Source of the DNA: Ralstonia sp. UNC404CL21Col
GTDB lineage: Bacteria > Pseudomonadota > Gammaproteobacteria > Burkholderiales > Burkholderiaceae
Assembly: GCF_000620465.1 (NCBI RefSeq)
Contig: NZ_JIBE01000003.1
Coordinates: 1,693,637 to 1,757,636 of the forward strand
DNA: 64,000 nt
Reading direction: 5' to 3'
Program-made: the position numbers and the translations under genes
Notes under the pieces: model-generated
What the model was told of the DNA's origin: nothing
Databases searched by the model: none
Seen by the model: only the letters and a program-made list of their open reading frames with translations
Part shown: positions 55,438 to 63,969 of the stretch, piece by piece
Layout: every line of letters begins with the position of its first letter
How positions within the stretch are numbered: position 1 is the stretch's first letter

Positions 55438-56595
55438 ATGCCCAATGTGCTGATCCTCGGTGGCCGCGCGCCCGTGGCGCTCGACCACGCCCGCCGCTTT
55501 GCCCACCAGGGGTGGACGGTCTGCATTGCCGACAGCATTCCGTGCCAGATCAGCGGCGCTTCCAGGGCGGTTTCGGCAACCTTTCGCATTGCATCGCCGC
55601 GCCATGCACCGGCGCAGTTTGCGGCCGACCTCGCGCGCATCGTGCGCGAACGTTCCATCGATCTGCTGGTGCCGACGTGCGAGGAAGTCTTTTTCGTATC
55701 GCGCTATCGGCATCACCTGCCGCACCACGTGCGCGTGCTGGCCGAAGACTTCGACAAGCTGCGTGCGGTGCACAGCAAATGGACGTTCCTTGAACTCGCG
55801 CAGGATTGCGGGGCCGATGTGCCGGTCTCGGCGCGGGTGCGTACGTTGGACGAAGCGCGCGCCTGGGCGGCCGGGCGCGCGGTCGTGCTCAAGCCGGAGT
55901 TCTCGCGCTTTGGCGTGCATGTGCGCCTGTATCGCAACGGCATCCCCGACGACGCGCCGCCGCTGGCCGACCTCGGCGCCTGGGTGGTGCAGACGTTGGT
56001 AGCAGGCCAGGAGTTCTGCTCGTACAGCGTCGCGGATCGCGGCCGGCTTGTGGCGCACGCGCTGTATCGGCCGGACTGGCGCATGTCGACCAGCGCGAGC
56101 TTCTACTTCACGCCTGCGCGCATCGGCGCGGTGCGCCACTTCGTTGCCAACTTCGCACGCAAACTCGACTTCACGGGGCAGCTCTCGTTCGACTGGATCC
56201 AGCAGGCCGACGGCCGCGTGAGCCCGCTCGAATGCAACCCGCGCGCGACCAGCGGTTGCCACCTGTTCGGCCTTGACGATGCGTTGCCCGCCGCGCTGGC
56301 CGGCACGCTCGACGGCTGCATCGAACCGTCGCCCGGTGTGCCGCGCATGGCGGCGGCGGTGATGGCATCGGCAGGGCTGTTCGATGCGTTGCGCCACGGC
56401 ACGCTGCGCCAATGGCGCCACGACTGGCGCGCCGCCACCGACGTCATCGCCACGCCGGGCGATCGCGGCCCGCTGTGGGGCGGTGTGCGCGATCTCGCCG
56501 CCTATGCGCGCATGGCCATCGCCCAACGTTGCAATATGCGCGAAGCCGCCACGCAAGACATCGAGTGGGACGGCCAGGCGCTGCCCGAGGTATGA
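55438..56595 (+). CDS. ATP-grasp ligase (first gene of a three-gene operon)
   Basis: A 385-residue protein of the ATP-grasp superfamily, which joins a carboxylate to an amine or thiol through an acyl-phosphate. A Rossmann pre-ATP-grasp region (MPNVLILGGRAPVALDHARRF) is followed by ATP-binding segments VVLKPEFSRFGVHV and the Mg-binding tail FDWIQQADGRVSPLECNPRATSG, where Glu and Asn are the metal ligands. The substrate cannot be read. A TAGAAT -10-like hexamer lies at 55363-55368 but no clear -35 or ribosome binding site. The next gene starts within its stop codon (ATGA at 56592-56595), so the genes are translationally coupled. Confidence 0.82.
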   Translation: MPNVLILGGRAPVALDHARRFAHQGWTVCIADSIPCQISGASRAVSATFRIASPRHAPAQFAADLARIVRERSIDLLVPTCEEVFFVSRYRHHLPHHVRVLAEDFDKLRAVHSKWTFLELAQDCGADVPVSARVRTLDEARAWAAGRAVVLKPEFSRFGVHVRLYRNGIPDDAPPLADLGAWVVQTLVAGQEFCSYSVADRGRLVAHALYRPDWRMSTSASFYFTPARIGAVRHFVANFARKLDFTGQLSFDWIQQADGRVSPLECNPRATSGCHLFGLDDALPAALAGTLDGCIEPSPGVPRMAAAVMASAGLFDALRHGTLRQWRHDWRAATDVIATPGDRGPLWGGVRDLAAYARMAIAQRCNMREAATQDIEWDGQALPEV

Positions 56596-57731
56596 ACGCG
56601 CCCGGTGCGGTGCCGCATGCGTGCTTTGCCGACAAGGCCGGCGCGTTCCTGCACGTGCATCGCGGGCAGGCGCCGCAGCCGTTCGTCGCCAACTTGGTGA
56701 CGCAGGTCGACGTGGTGGAGGCGGGCGGTCTGCCGCTGCCTGTGACCGTCAATGGCAGCGAGGAGCCTGCCGGCCATGCCGAGAACGCCTGGGTCTGCTC
56801 GCCCATCATCACATACGGCCGCTATGCGGCGGAAGAATCCGAACGGTTGATGCCGCGCGTGCTGCGGCCGATGCTGCGCGGCGCAATCGGCCTTGCCGAT
56901 ATGTGGATGCGGCATGCGCAGCTCGATCGCGCGGTGGCCGTCAACAACTGGCTGGTCAGTACGAACCTCTATCCATCGGCGGCGGCCTTCGATCTGGAAG
57001 CGCTGGCGCGAATATGCCGCGAGCGCTGGCCGGACCGCGCGATCTGGCTGCGTTCGCTCAACACGATCCAGCACGCCGACTGGCTGCGCGCCGCCACGGC
57101 TGCCGGCTTCGATTTGATCCCCACGCGGCAGGTCTATCTGTTCCAGCAGTTGCAGCGTGCGTCGCGCGCATCGGAACTGCGTCGCGATCTGCGGCGCGAC
57201 CTCAAGCTGCTCGACGCGACGCCGCTGACGTTCGTGCCGCACGACGCCTTCACCGACACCGACTTCGCCCAGGCCGAGCGGCTCTATGCGCAGCTCTATC
57301 TCGACAAGTATTCCGCGCTGAACCCGCGTTACACGGCAGCGTTTCTTCGCGCGTGGCATGCGGCGGGGCTGCTCGAATGCGCGGGTTTTCAGGATGCGCA
57401 GGGCGTGCTGCGGGCGGTGGTCGGCGTGTTTGGGCAGGGGCCGTTGCTGACCGCGCCCATCGTCGGCTACGACACGACGTGGCCGCAGCAGGCTGCGCTG
57501 TATCGTCTGCTGATGGCGCACGTGCTGCGCCTGACCATCACGCGCGATGCTGAGCTGAACCTGAGCGCCGGCGCCGCGCACTTCAAGCGCCTGCGCGGCG
57601 GCGTGCCGGCCATCGAGATGAGCGCCGTCTACTGCCGGCACCTGCCACCCGCCATGCGCCGCGCCATCGCCGTGCTGCGCAGCCTCACCACCCGGATCGG
57701 CGTGCCGATCATGCAACGCTTTCAGTTATGA
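56592..57731 (+). CDS. GNAT/FemAB-like putative acyltransferase (second gene of the operon)
   Basis: A 379-residue cytoplasmic protein with no close named family. The C-terminal half (about 220-350) shows the pattern of acyl-CoA N-acyltransferase (GNAT or BioF2/FemAB-like) folds: RLYAQLYLDKYSALNPRYTAAFLRAWHAAGLLE, GVLRAVVGVFGQGPLLTAPIVGYD, and LNLSAGAAHFKRLRGG near the end. Such proteins transfer an acyl or aminoacyl group onto an amine. The call is moderate and the substrate unknown. Its start overlaps the ATP-grasp stop by four bases and its stop overlaps the oxygenase start by four, so all three proteins are made together. Confidence 0.6.
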   Translation: MNAPGAVPHACFADKAGAFLHVHRGQAPQPFVANLVTQVDVVEAGGLPLPVTVNGSEEPAGHAENAWVCSPIITYGRYAAEESERLMPRVLRPMLRGAIGLADMWMRHAQLDRAVAVNNWLVSTNLYPSAAAFDLEALARICRERWPDRAIWLRSLNTIQHADWLRAATAAGFDLIPTRQVYLFQQLQRASRASELRRDLRRDLKLLDATPLTFVPHDAFTDTDFAQAERLYAQLYLDKYSALNPRYTAAFLRAWHAAGLLECAGFQDAQGVLRAVVGVFGQGPLLTAPIVGYDTTWPQQAALYRLLMAHVLRLTITRDAELNLSAGAAHFKRLRGGVPAIEMSAVYCRHLPPAMRRAIAVLRSLTTRIGVPIMQRFQL

Positions 57732-58756
57732 CAACCTGGAACGCCACGCTGCTGCGCGGTTGGTACCCCGTCGCCGAGGCGCACCGCCTGCGCGACAAGC
57801 CGATGCGCGTGACCTTGTTTGGCCGCGCCGTGGTGCTCGCGCGCTTGCCCTCCGGCGGCCTGCTTGCGCTGGACGATCGCTGCCCGCATCGGCATGTGCC
57901 GTTGTCCGACGGCCAGCTCGTTGGCGAGACGCTGCAGTGCAAGTACCACGGCTGGACGTTCGGCGCCAACGGCCGCTGCACAGCCATGCCGGGCATGTGC
58001 CCAGGCGCCGCCGTGCCCGCCGCGCAAGTGAATGCGTGGCAGGTGTTCGAACACGACGGGTTGATCTGGATGAGCGCACGGCCAGCGGGCGAAGCTGCCC
58101 CGGCTGCCTTGCCGGCGTTCCTGCAGCGCTTGCCGGCCGGCAGCCGCCGCTTTCTGTGGAGCACGCTGTGGCAGGCACGCCCGGCCGACGCGCTGGAGAA
58201 TTTTCTTGACCCGCTGCACACGCATCTCGTGCATCCGGGCCTCGTGCGCAGCCATGGCGCGCGCCAGCCGATGACGGTGACCGTCACCCAATCGGCAGAT
58301 GGCCTGCAGGTCGACTACGCCGGCCAGCCGCAGCAAAGCGGTCTGCTGTTCCGCCTATTTGAATCGCCGCGCACGATGGAGCGCGCGCATTTCGGTATCG
58401 CCGCGCCTTCCACCGCCCAGCTCGAATACCGCTACGCCAACGGCAGTGCGCTGTATTTCACACTGCACTTCACGCCCGAAGACGAGATGCGCACGCGTCT
58501 GTTCGCCACGCTGCATGTGGAAAACCGCTGGGCGCCGGCCTGGGCCGTGCGCTGGTTCGTCTGGCCGTTCCTGTATCGCGTGGCGGAGCAGGACCGCCGC
58601 ATCGTGGAAGCGCAGGCCGCCAACAGCGCACGCTTTGGCCGGCAGGACAGCATGTCGACCGAACTCGATCTCGTGCGGCCGATGCTGGACGCGGTGTGGA
58701 TGCCGAACGGCAAGCCGGTGGAGGCCGGCGAGCGCGTGATGCAGATGTGGCTGTAG
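57728..58756 (+). CDS. Rieske non-heme iron oxygenase (third gene of the operon)
   Basis: A 342-residue oxygenase alpha subunit. The Rieske 2Fe-2S ligands are Cys52-x-His54 (CPHRH) and Cys71-x2-His74 (CKYHGW). The mononuclear iron site follows the ring-hydroxylating pattern: Glu157-x3-Asp161-x2-His164-x4-His169, in ENFLDPLHTHLVH, with Asp161 as the bridging residue. The protein is shorter than typical alpha subunits and there is no beta subunit, ferredoxin or reductase gene nearby, so it resembles the single-component-type oxygenases (VanA or PAO class) that borrow a reductase. Start overlaps the acyltransferase stop (ATGA). Confidence 0.9.
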   Translation: MTTWNATLLRGWYPVAEAHRLRDKPMRVTLFGRAVVLARLPSGGLLALDDRCPHRHVPLSDGQLVGETLQCKYHGWTFGANGRCTAMPGMCPGAAVPAAQVNAWQVFEHDGLIWMSARPAGEAAPAALPAFLQRLPAGSRRFLWSTLWQARPADALENFLDPLHTHLVHPGLVRSHGARQPMTVTVTQSADGLQVDYAGQPQQSGLLFRLFESPRTMERAHFGIAAPSTAQLEYRYANGSALYFTLHFTPEDEMRTRLFATLHVENRWAPAWAVRWFVWPFLYRVAEQDRRIVEAQAANSARFGRQDSMSTELDLVRPMLDAVWMPNGKPVEAGERVMQMWL

Positions 58757-58768
58757 CGCACCACGCCG

Positions 58769-59116
58769 TTACATCGACCGCCCGTCGAAGTGGGTGACCG
58801 GCACGCTCGCCAGATCGATGTCTTCCAGGCAGCGCACGTTGACGGCAATCATCGGCGTGCCGTCGGGCATGACGCCTTCGGCATACGGATGGATGCCGCA
58901 GGTCGGGCAGAAGCGGTGCTTGATGACGTGCTTGCGGAAGAGGTAGGTGCTTGCGTTGTCTTCCGGCGTCAGCAGCCGAACCTTGTCGCGCGCCACGAAC
59001 CACAGCAGCGAGCCCTTGCGCTGGCAGATCGAGCAGTTGCACGCCATCGCGTTTTCGGGGTGCCCATCAACTTCGAATGCGACGTTGCCGCAGTGGCAGC
59101 TTCCTTTATGCGTCAT
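58769..59116 (-). CDS. GFA family zinc protein (glutathione-dependent formaldehyde-activating type)
   Basis: A 115-residue GFA-fold protein. Zinc-binding cysteines are Cys7-x-Cys9, Cys26/Cys28/Cys31 and Cys70-x2-Cys73, the complete family set. The family is named after an enzyme said to speed formation of S-hydroxymethylglutathione, but that role is disputed and most members are simply unknown. Start at 59116. It converges on the three-gene operon, stop to stop with 12 bases between, so it is not part of it. Confidence 0.88.
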   Translation of the reverse strand: MTHKGSCHCGNVAFEVDGHPENAMACNCSICQRKGSLLWFVARDKVRLLTPEDNASTYLFRKHVIKHRFCPTCGIHPYAEGVMPDGTPMIAVNVRCLEDIDLASVPVTHFDGRSM

Positions 59117-59333
59117 GCCGGTCTCCTCTGATGTCGTTTTGTGGTGGGCTTGGCGCCGTCCACTATAGGCGAGCCGGTTTGGGAGCGGCGCCCGGTTTCT
59201 CGGGAATCGCCCTAGGTCTACGCGGCCGCATGCCGATGCGACAATCGCCGCGAGCGCGCCAGACGAACGCGCCAACCAACGCGCCACGGACCGCCGCGCA
59301 TTGACGGCGACCGCGTCATGAGGAGGAGCCATC

Positions 59334-59819
59334 ATGCATCGCCAGCGTCCTGTTGCTGTGATTCGAGCGGTTTCCGCTGCCGCCCTCTTTGCCGGCGGTG
59401 TCGGCGCATTTGCGCAAGTGCCGGAACCGGCGGCGGCATCGGCTCCGGCCTCGGCACCGCCGCTTGCGGCACAGATCGTCAACATGGGCGGCATGACGCC
59501 GGACGAGATCGGCCCCGTCATCGCTGAGATGGGTACGTTGCGCACCAAGACGCTGGTCACGGCGGCCAACGGCACCGTGGGCGTCCAGGTCGGCACCGTG
59601 GCCAAGCACACGCATACGTACGCCGACGAGATCCAGTACGTGATGTCGGGCACGGCCACCGTCTGGCTCGACAACGCGCCGCGCGAGGTCCGGGCGGGCG
59701 ATCTGATCGTGATTCCGCGCGGCGTGGTGCACGGAACGCTGACCACCAGCCCCGACTTCAAGTCGATGGCGATCAAGCTGCCGCCGCAGCGTGCGGGCGA
59801 TACGCACAAGGTGCCGTGA
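59334..59819 (+). CDS. exported cupin domain protein
   Basis: A 161-residue protein with a signal peptide (to about GAFA-Q, residue 28), an Ala/Pro linker and one cupin domain: VAKHTHTYADEIQYVMSGTATVWLD (metal ligands HTH and Glu) and AGDLIVIPRGVVHGTL (His). The metal site is complete. It should sit in the periplasm. Start 59334 has a strong GAGGAGGAG site. Function unknown; 92 bases upstream of hemE on the same strand. Confidence 0.85.
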   Translation: MHRQRPVAVIRAVSAAALFAGGVGAFAQVPEPAAASAPASAPPLAAQIVNMGGMTPDEIGPVIAEMGTLRTKTLVTAANGTVGVQVGTVAKHTHTYADEIQYVMSGTATVWLDNAPREVRAGDLIVIPRGVVHGTLTTSPDFKSMAIKLPPQRAGDTHKVP

Positions 59820-59913
59820 TCTCCGCGCCGTGATCTTCGGCATGTTGGGCTGGGTCAGGGCAGGATAAAAACACCATCCCTTACAATGGCGCCCTCCCAA
59901 AGAGTCCATCGCC

Positions 59914-61008
59914 ATGTCCGCCCCGCTCGCCAACGACACCTTCCTGCGCGCCCTGCGCCGCCAGCCGACCGATTACACGCCGCTGTGGCTGATGCGCCAG
60001 GCGGGCCGCTATCTGCCCGAGTACAACGCCACGCGCGCGCGGGCCGGCAGCTTCCTCGGCCTGGCCAAGTCGCCGGCGTATGCCACCGAGGTGACGTTGC
60101 AGCCGCTGGATCGCTACCCGTTGGACGCGGCAATCCTGTTTTCCGACATCCTGACCGTGCCCGACGCCATGGGCCTGGGGCTGTCGTTCGCGCAAGGCGA
60201 GGGGCCGCGCTTTGCCAAGCCGGTGCGCACGGAAGCCGATGTGGCGGCGCTGTCCGTGCCGGACATGTCGTCGCTGCAATACGTGTTTGACGCCGTGGCG
60301 GAAATCCGCCGTGCGCTCGTCCAGGACGGCCGCCAGCGCGTGCCGCTCATCGGCTTCTCGGGCAGCCCGTGGACGCTCGCCTGCTACATGGTGGAAGGCG
60401 GCGGTTCGGACGACTTCCGCACCGTGAAGTCGATGCTCTACGCGCGCCCGGACCTGATGCACCGCATCCTGGAGATCAACGCGCAGGCCGTGATCGACTA
60501 CCTGAACGCGCAGATCGATGCCGGTGCCCAGGCTGTGCAGATCTTCGATACGTGGGGCGGGGCGCTGGCCGACGGCATCTACCATGAGTTCTCGCTGGCC
60601 TACATGGCGCGCGTGGTGCAAGGCATTCGCGCCGGCGCCGACGGCCAGCGTGTGCCGGTCATCCTCTTCACCAAGGGCGGTGGCCTGTGGCTCGAAGCCA
60701 TGGCCGAGACCGGTGCCGACGCGCTCGGTGTGGACTGGACCGTCAACCTGCAGCGCGCCCGCCAGCGAACGGCGGGCCGCGTTGCCCTGCAAGGCAACCT
60801 GGACCCCACCGTGCTGTTTGCCGAGCCGGAGGCGATTCGCGCGCAAGCGCGCCGCGTGCTGGAAGACTATGCAGCCGGCGGCGGCAGCGATGGCCACATC
60901 TTCAACCTCGGCCACGGCATCTCGCAGTTCACGCCACCCGACGCCGTATCGGTGCTGGTGGACGAGGTGCACAGCTTCAGCCGCGCGCAGCGGTCGAAAG
61001 CGAAGTAA
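59914..61008 (+). CDS. hemE: uroporphyrinogen decarboxylase
   Basis: A 364-residue cytoplasmic enzyme that removes four carboxyl groups from uroporphyrinogen III to give coproporphyrinogen III in haem synthesis. Family signature [15 protein letters not shown] (about 21-35) holds the conserved Arg, and [19 protein letters not shown] is the second signature; Asp in the [14 protein letters not shown] region is the catalytic acid. Length is standard. A TACAAT hexamer at 59882-59887 may be the -10 box. Confidence 0.97.
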   Translation: MSAPLANDTFLRALRRQPTDYTPLWLMRQAGRYLPEYNATRARAGSFLGLAKSPAYATEVTLQPLDRYPLDAAILFSDILTVPDAMGLGLSFAQGEGPRFAKPVRTEADVAALSVPDMSSLQYVFDAVAEIRRALVQDGRQRVPLIGFSGSPWTLACYMVEGGGSDDFRTVKSMLYARPDLMHRILEINAQAVIDYLNAQIDAGAQAVQIFDTWGGALADGIYHEFSLAYMARVVQGIRAGADGQRVPVILFTKGGGLWLEAMAETGADALGVDWTVNLQRARQRTAGRVALQGNLDPTVLFAEPEAIRAQARRVLEDYAAGGGSDGHIFNLGHGISQFTPPDAVSVLVDEVHSFSRAQRSKAK

Positions 61009-61204
61009 CACGATCAAGATCAATGCTGCAGTGCGATAGCGTTTGAATCGTGCCGCAGTAGTGCGTGAAGTCGGGGGCACGGGTGGAATCTTCGCCGCTT
61101 TGGTGCAGTAGGGGTGAGTGACTACTCGCGTGCCGGTGGCCCCATCTGGCCCCAACGGGGTGTCAAGCGATTTATTTCGCGCTTTCTGGTGCGTAAGCCG
61201 GCTG

Positions 61205-61215
61205 TCAAGACTTGA
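61205..61215. repeat. palindrome TCAAG-A-CTTGA
   Basis: A perfect 11-base palindrome whose half-sites recur in the 15-base palindrome at 61460-61474; it directly abuts the DnaA-box match at 61217. Confidence 0.5.
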
Positions 61216-61216
61216 C

Positions 61217-61225
61217 TTATGCACA
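61217..61225 (+). promoter_or_regulatory. DnaA box (TTATNCACA class)
   Basis: TTATGCACA, which fits the relaxed consensus TTATNCACA. Confidence 0.5.
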
Positions 61226-61395
61226 AAGCTGTCGCGGCTGGTTCTTTCCGCGGCGCAACAGGGACGGCTCTGTGCACGCAACGCATAAGTGTTTGATTTT
61301 TCTGAAAGAAAGCCGCGTGCGCGTAAATCGTGCAAGCTAGAAAAACGGCGCGTCTACCGGCCTTCGCGGGCGCAGCGGCCGACTTTTCAACAAAG

Positions 61396-61418
61396 TTATC
61401 CACAGGCCGTGTGGATAG
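61396..61418. promoter_or_regulatory. inverted pair of DnaA boxes
   Basis: TTATCCACA (61396-61404, perfect) faces TGTGGATAG (61410-61418, one mismatch on the minus strand), five bases apart, giving a head-to-head arrangement. Confidence 0.6.
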
Positions 61419-61459
61419 GCCGGAAAACGGTCGCCGATCAGGGCGCCAAGGCATAAACC

Positions 61460-61474
61460 TCAAGTAGTACTTGA
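61460..61474. promoter_or_regulatory. perfect 15-base palindrome upstream of priA
   Basis: TCAAGTA-G-TACTTGA, 125 bases before the priA start. A likely operator; the protein that binds it is unknown. Confidence 0.5.
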
Positions 61475-61598
61475 ACATTGAACCGACCATGGCAATGGCT
61501 GTGAAGGCAAGGTGAGATGGGCAAGACGCATTTCCCAGGTGCACGATGCGCCGCTGCATCGCAACAATCTCTTTGCAATTCAACCGTTTGCGCCAAGC

Positions 61599-63896
61599 AT
61601 GACCACCGCCCTCGTCGACGCCGCGTTCTCTGATGCCAAGGTGTCGGCTGCCATTGCGCGTGTGGTGATCGATACACCGCTCGATGCCGTGTTCGATTAC
61701 CGGTGCGGGCAACCCGTGCTGCCTGGGCAGCTCGTGGTGGTGCCGTTCGGCAACCGGCGCGTGGTGGCGTTGGTGGTCGAAACTGCCGCAACCACCGATG
61801 TCCCGCAGGAAAAGCTGCGCGATGTGGAGCGGGTGCTGGACTGGGTGCAGCCGCTCGACGCCGAATGGCGGGCGCTCGCCGAATTTGCTGCCGGTTACTA
61901 CCACCGCGCGCTCGGTGAGGTGACGTTGCCCGCGCTGCCGCCGTTGTGGCGCACGCCGGGCAGCTGGGACAACCTCGCCCGGCAGGCCAACGAAACCGTC
62001 TACGTGATGTTTGAACCGGCGCGGGCCGCGTTGCTCGACAGCATTCCGAAACGTGCGTCCGGCGCCATGCGCCTGGCCGAAGCACTGACCGGCGACGGCG
62101 AGCTGTCCACCAGCGCCGCCGTTGAGCTGCACGGGCAGGCCGTTGCCAAGCTGCGGGACTGGACGACCGTCGGCTGGCTGCGTGCAGAACTGCGGCCGAA
62201 GGCGCTGCTGCCGCAACCGCTCGAACTGCCGGCGCCTTCCGTCGCGCCCGCCCTGAATGACGAACAGGCCGCCGCCGTGGCGGCCATTGCCCAGGCCGGG
62301 GCGGCGGGTACCTTCAGTCCGTTCCTGCTGTATGGCGTGACCGGCAGCGGCAAGACCGAGGTCTACCTGCACGCCATCGCCGACGCCTTGGCGCGCGACC
62401 CCGCCGCGCAGGTCCTGATGTTGGTGCCCGAGATCAACCTGACGCCGCAGCTGGAGGCGCGCATTGCGGCGCGTTTTCCTGGCGTGCCGATGGCCGCGCT
62501 GCACAGCGGTCTGGCCGAACAACCGCGCGCGCTGAACTGGCTGGCCGCGCATCGCGGTGAAGCGCGCATCGTGCTCGGCACGCGGCTGGCAATGCTGGCG
62601 TCGCTGCCCAACCTCGCGCTCATCCTCGTCGACGAGGAGCACGACACGTCGTACAAACAGCAGGAGGGCCTGCGCTATTCGGCACGCGACCTAGCGCTAT
62701 GGCGTGCCAAGCAGCGCAACATCCCCGTGGTGCTGGGCTCCGCCACGCCGTCGCTGGAAACCTGGTGGCGCGCCGAGCAGACCGCCACCACGCGCCTGAC
62801 GCTCTCGCAACGCGCGCAGGCCGAAGCGGTGTTGCCGCGCGTGTCGCTCATCGACCTGAACCTGGAACGCCGCGCCGGACGCCAGATTCGCGATGGATTG
62901 TCCAAACCGCTCGTCGACGCGATTGGCGATCGCCTGGCGCGCGGCGAACAGAGCCTGCTGTTCCTCAACCGCCGGGGCTACGCGCCCGTGCTGTCCTGCG
63001 ACGCGTGTGGCTGGCTGTCGGGCTGCCCGCGTTGCTCGGCGTACCTGGTGCTGCACAAGCCCGAACGGCGTCTGCGCTGTCACCACTGCGGGTACGAATC
63101 CCGCATTCCACATCACTGCCCAGACTGCGGCAACGTCGACATCGCGCCGCTCGGGCGCGGCACCCAGCGCATCGAAGAATCGCTCGGCGAGCTGTTTCCG
63201 CAGGCCCGCGTCGCCCGCATCGACGCCGATTCCACCCGCCGCAAGGGCAGCGCCGAAGCGCTGTTCGACACCGTGCACGAAGGCAGCGTCGACATCCTGA
63301 TCGGCACGCAGATGGTCGCCAAAGGGCATGACTTCCAGCGCGTAACGCTGGTGGGCGTGGTCGCGCCCGATTCCTCGCTGTTCTCGCACGACTTCCGCGC
63401 GGGGGAGCATCTCTTTGCCTCGCTGATGCAGGTGGCGGGCCGCGCGGGCCGTGCGGGCTTGGCCGGCGAGGTGCTGATTCAGACGCGGTATCCCGACGCA
63501 CCGGCGCTGCAGGCGCTGGTTCGGCACGACTACGACGGTTTTGCGCGCCAGCTGCTGCGAGAGCGCAAACAGGCCGGGCTGCCGCCGTTTGCCTATCAGG
63601 CGTTGTTGACCGCAGAGCACAAGGAAGTCGCACGCGCGCTGGAGTTTTTGGGCGCCGCGCGTTCGGCTGGTGAAGCCTTGGCCGCTGAATTGGGCGCGCC
63701 GGTGTTTTTGCATGATCCGGTGCCGATGACGATGGTGCGCCTGGCCAACCGCGAGCGGGCGCAGTTGCTGGTGGAATCGGGTTCTCGCGCGGCGTTGCAG
63801 AGGCTTTTGACTGCCTGGACTGAGGGGTTTGCGGGGATTGGCAAGACTGTGAAGGGGGTGCGGTGGCAGTTGGAGATTGATCCTTTGAGGATTTGA
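61599..63896 (+). CDS. priA: primosomal replication restart helicase PriA
   Basis: A 765-residue 3-to-5 DNA helicase that reloads the replication machinery at stalled forks. The N-terminal DNA-binding domain (VSAAIARVVIDTPLDAVFDYRC) is followed by the helicase core with Walker A GVTGSGKTEVY (about 245-255) and DEEH (LVDEEHDTSYKQQ), and a zinc-binding insert with eight Cys (CDAC, GCPRC, RCHHC, HCPDC; about 466-508). Helicase motif GTQMVAKGHDF and the C-terminal domain are complete. I chose the ATG at 61599; a GTG at 61512 would add 29 residues not typical of PriA. Confidence 0.96.
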   Translation: MTTALVDAAFSDAKVSAAIARVVIDTPLDAVFDYRCGQPVLPGQLVVVPFGNRRVVALVVETAATTDVPQEKLRDVERVLDWVQPLDAEWRALAEFAAGYYHRALGEVTLPALPPLWRTPGSWDNLARQANETVYVMFEPARAALLDSIPKRASGAMRLAEALTGDGELSTSAAVELHGQAVAKLRDWTTVGWLRAELRPKALLPQPLELPAPSVAPALNDEQAAAVAAIAQAGAAGTFSPFLLYGVTGSGKTEVYLHAIADALARDPAAQVLMLVPEINLTPQLEARIAARFPGVPMAALHSGLAEQPRALNWLAAHRGEARIVLGTRLAMLASLPNLALILVDEEHDTSYKQQEGLRYSARDLALWRAKQRNIPVVLGSATPSLETWWRAEQTATTRLTLSQRAQAEAVLPRVSLIDLNLERRAGRQIRDGLSKPLVDAIGDRLARGEQSLLFLNRRGYAPVLSCDACGWLSGCPRCSAYLVLHKPERRLRCHHCGYESRIPHHCPDCGNVDIAPLGRGTQRIEESLGELFPQARVARIDADSTRRKGSAEALFDTVHEGSVDILIGTQMVAKGHDFQRVTLVGVVAPDSSLFSHDFRAGEHLFASLMQVAGRAGRAGLAGEVLIQTRYPDAPALQALVRHDYDGFARQLLRERKQAGLPPFAYQALLTAEHKEVARALEFLGAARSAGEALAAELGAPVFLHDPVPMTMVRLANRERAQLLVESGSRAALQRLLTAWTEGFAGIGKTVKGVRWQLEIDPLRI

Positions 63897-63941
63897 GGGC
63901 TGGTGGTCCACCCTCCTTTCGTTCCCTGCCGGGACCGACTC

Positions 63942-63969
63942 ACTTTTCTTTGTCTTGCCAAAGAAAAGT
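63942..63969. repeat. inverted repeat after priA
   Basis: ACTTTTCTTTG and its complement form an 11-base stem around a 6-base loop, followed by an A-rich stretch. It can act as a weak terminator; the surrounding AAAGAAAAGTAAGCAAAAGAAAG pattern is a repetitive extragenic sequence I associate with Burkholderiales. Confidence 0.5.

Larger units (their letters stand above)
61009..61598. other. 590-base non-coding region between hemE and priA with DnaA boxes and palindromes
   Basis: No credible gene. The region holds three DnaA-box matches (61217-61225, 61396-61404, 61410-61418), two palindromes with shared TCAAG/CTTGA half-sites, and short AT-rich stretches near 61170-61180 and 61290-61310. It must contain the priA promoter. 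Its composition looks origin-like or DnaA-controlled. Confidence 0.55.
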
